Assembly (NCBI GenBank): GCA_964521255.1
Contig: CAZFRM010000006.1
Span: 133,451 to 197,450 of the forward strand
DNA length: 64,000 nt
Source: ZC4RG29 sp964521255
GTDB taxonomy: Bacteria > Bacteroidota > Bacteroidia > Cytophagales > Cyclobacteriaceae
Direction: 5' to 3'
A program made the position numbers and the translations under genes. Shown here piece after piece: positions 63,331 to 64,000 of the stretch. The notes under the pieces were generated by a model. It worked only from the letters and a program-made list of their open reading frames with translations. It searched no databases and was not told the origin of the DNA. The first letter of the stretch is position 1. The number at the start of each line of letters is the position of its first letter.

Positions 63331-63902
63331 CTGGCCCGTTCACCCAACTCATTCTCTTGGCGTACAATTTCTTTAAATAATTTTTTATCATCAGTCATTA
63401 GGTCCGTCCAATTGACTGAAATTATTTGGTCAATTAAATTGTCAATCGATTCACAAGGAAAGTGTCGTCTTTTGAATATTAGCATGAATAGAAGGACCGG
63501 GCTTCCGGTCAAAGTTACAAGAATGCCAAATACAGGAAGTCCCCAAACAACAAATACTAAATCCAAGTTAAGAATAGAAAATACAAACAACACACCAAAG
63601 GTAATAATCAAATATGTCACTGATAGATAGTCAAACGCTTTAGCTCTTTGAAGTCCCGGAATTTTCAATCCTATTTTTTCTAACTCATACCAATCCGCCT
63701 CACTGAAGGTCTTAGGAAAAATTTCCTCTAGTCTTGAGTCCCTCGTTATTTGTTTTTGTTTCTTTTGAAAAAAGCGCGCCAGTCGTTTAAAAATTACGTC
63801 ACCAGTTGTGTTCCTAAATTGAATGGCAGAACTTGAAATCTTCTCGATTAATGATTCAATCTCTTCGTTTTCTTTATTGTCGTTAGTTAATTCTCTGTCC
63901 AT
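63324..63902 (-). CDS. Membrane protein with two central helices
   Basis: This 192-residue protein has charged N- and C-terminal parts and two membrane helices at about residues 95-150 (FDYLSVTYLIITFGVLFVFS and LDLVFVVWGLPVFGILVTLT, followed by SPVLLFMLIFKRR). No family is recognised. The last bases of the gene lie inside the inverted repeat at 63214-63330. The 98 bases from its start to the window end hold no visible gene. Confidence 0.7.
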   Translation of the reverse strand: MDRELTNDNKENEEIESLIEKISSSAIQFRNTTGDVIFKRLARFFQKKQKQITRDSRLEEIFPKTFSEADWYELEKIGLKIPGLQRAKAFDYLSVTYLIITFGVLFVFSILNLDLVFVVWGLPVFGILVTLTGSPVLLFMLIFKRRHFPCESIDNLIDQIISVNWTDLMTDDKKLFKEIVRQENELGERASA

Positions 63903-64000
63903 GTAACTAATCTCTCATTAGGGCTTGTGCATAACGTTTATGTTTATGACGGCTTGGGTTTTCGAAGCGCGTCACTGTCCCACGTTGCTGAACGAAATTA

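Overview
The window looks like a chromosomal segment of a Bacteroidota bacterium, most likely in the order Cytophagales. Supporting signs are several TANNTTTG-type -7 boxes, weak or absent Shine-Dalgarno sites with frequent TTG/GTG starts, CarbopepD_reg-type beta-sandwich domains followed by the TonB-plug motif EVVVxGYG, a DUF5686 outer-membrane protein, a 7TM-DISM histidine kinase, and many word-like quasi-palindromic repeats between genes. The assignment is from family content only; I could not run a phylogeny. I see no phage, insertion sequence, rRNA or CRISPR array.

Layout. 1-6.6 kb: end of a secreted protein, a small lipoprotein, a nucleotidyltransferase pair, a decayed secreted-protein gene, a TIGR01777 epimerase, a LOG protein, a GH23 lytic transglycosylase and a creatininase-family enzyme. 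6.8-18.6 kb: sensor kinase, hemB, DUF2520 protein, prmC, ribD, cupin, a hicBA module with a frameshifted toxin, a GAF-type methionine sulfoxide reductase, a membrane MutS-like ATPase, cysteine desulfurase and glmM. 18.6-35.6 kb: mazG, two paralogous orphan histidine kinases, glycyl-tRNA synthetase, dGTPase, an RND/MMPL transporter, ileS (with a repeat inserted in frame), a DUF2281/PIN toxin-antitoxin pair, lspA and an AGCS alanine symporter. 35.7-49.7 kb: tRNA-Val(TAC), a trehalose-6-phosphate synthase/phosphatase fusion with a GH15 enzyme, two acetyltransferases, a YciI protein, a divergent SDR/MarR pair with two pirins, another PAS histidine kinase, a small hydrolase and a nucleotide pyrophosphatase/phosphodiesterase. 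49.9-64 kb: tRNA-Lys(CTT) and tRNA-Val(GAC), an ECF sigma / TonB-fused anti-sigma / von Willebrand A cluster, a second ECF sigma with a zinc anti-sigma, gmk, an orphan ribbon-helix-helix protein, nadD, a DUF5686 protein, recO, a parDE-like module with a frameshifted toxin, and poorly known membrane or lipoprotein genes in an AT-rich end.

How it fits together. Most genes are housekeeping, in short operons with overlapping starts and stops (hemB-kinase, ribD-cupin, hicB-hicA-msr, PIN-lspA, anti-sigma-gmk, nadD-DUF5686). The accessory layer is small toxin-antitoxin modules, orphan sensor kinases and surface-signalling genes. Two toxin genes (hicA, parE) and one small secreted-protein gene are each broken by single-base length changes, while all the long conserved genes read through, which suggests relaxed selection rather than poor sequence. 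The most interesting unit is 50.3-54.2 kb. An anti-sigma factor carries a receptor-like plug prologue and a TonB C-terminus, and beside it, divergently, lies a von Willebrand A protein with the same prologue. This could be a surface-signalling system without a barrel receptor.
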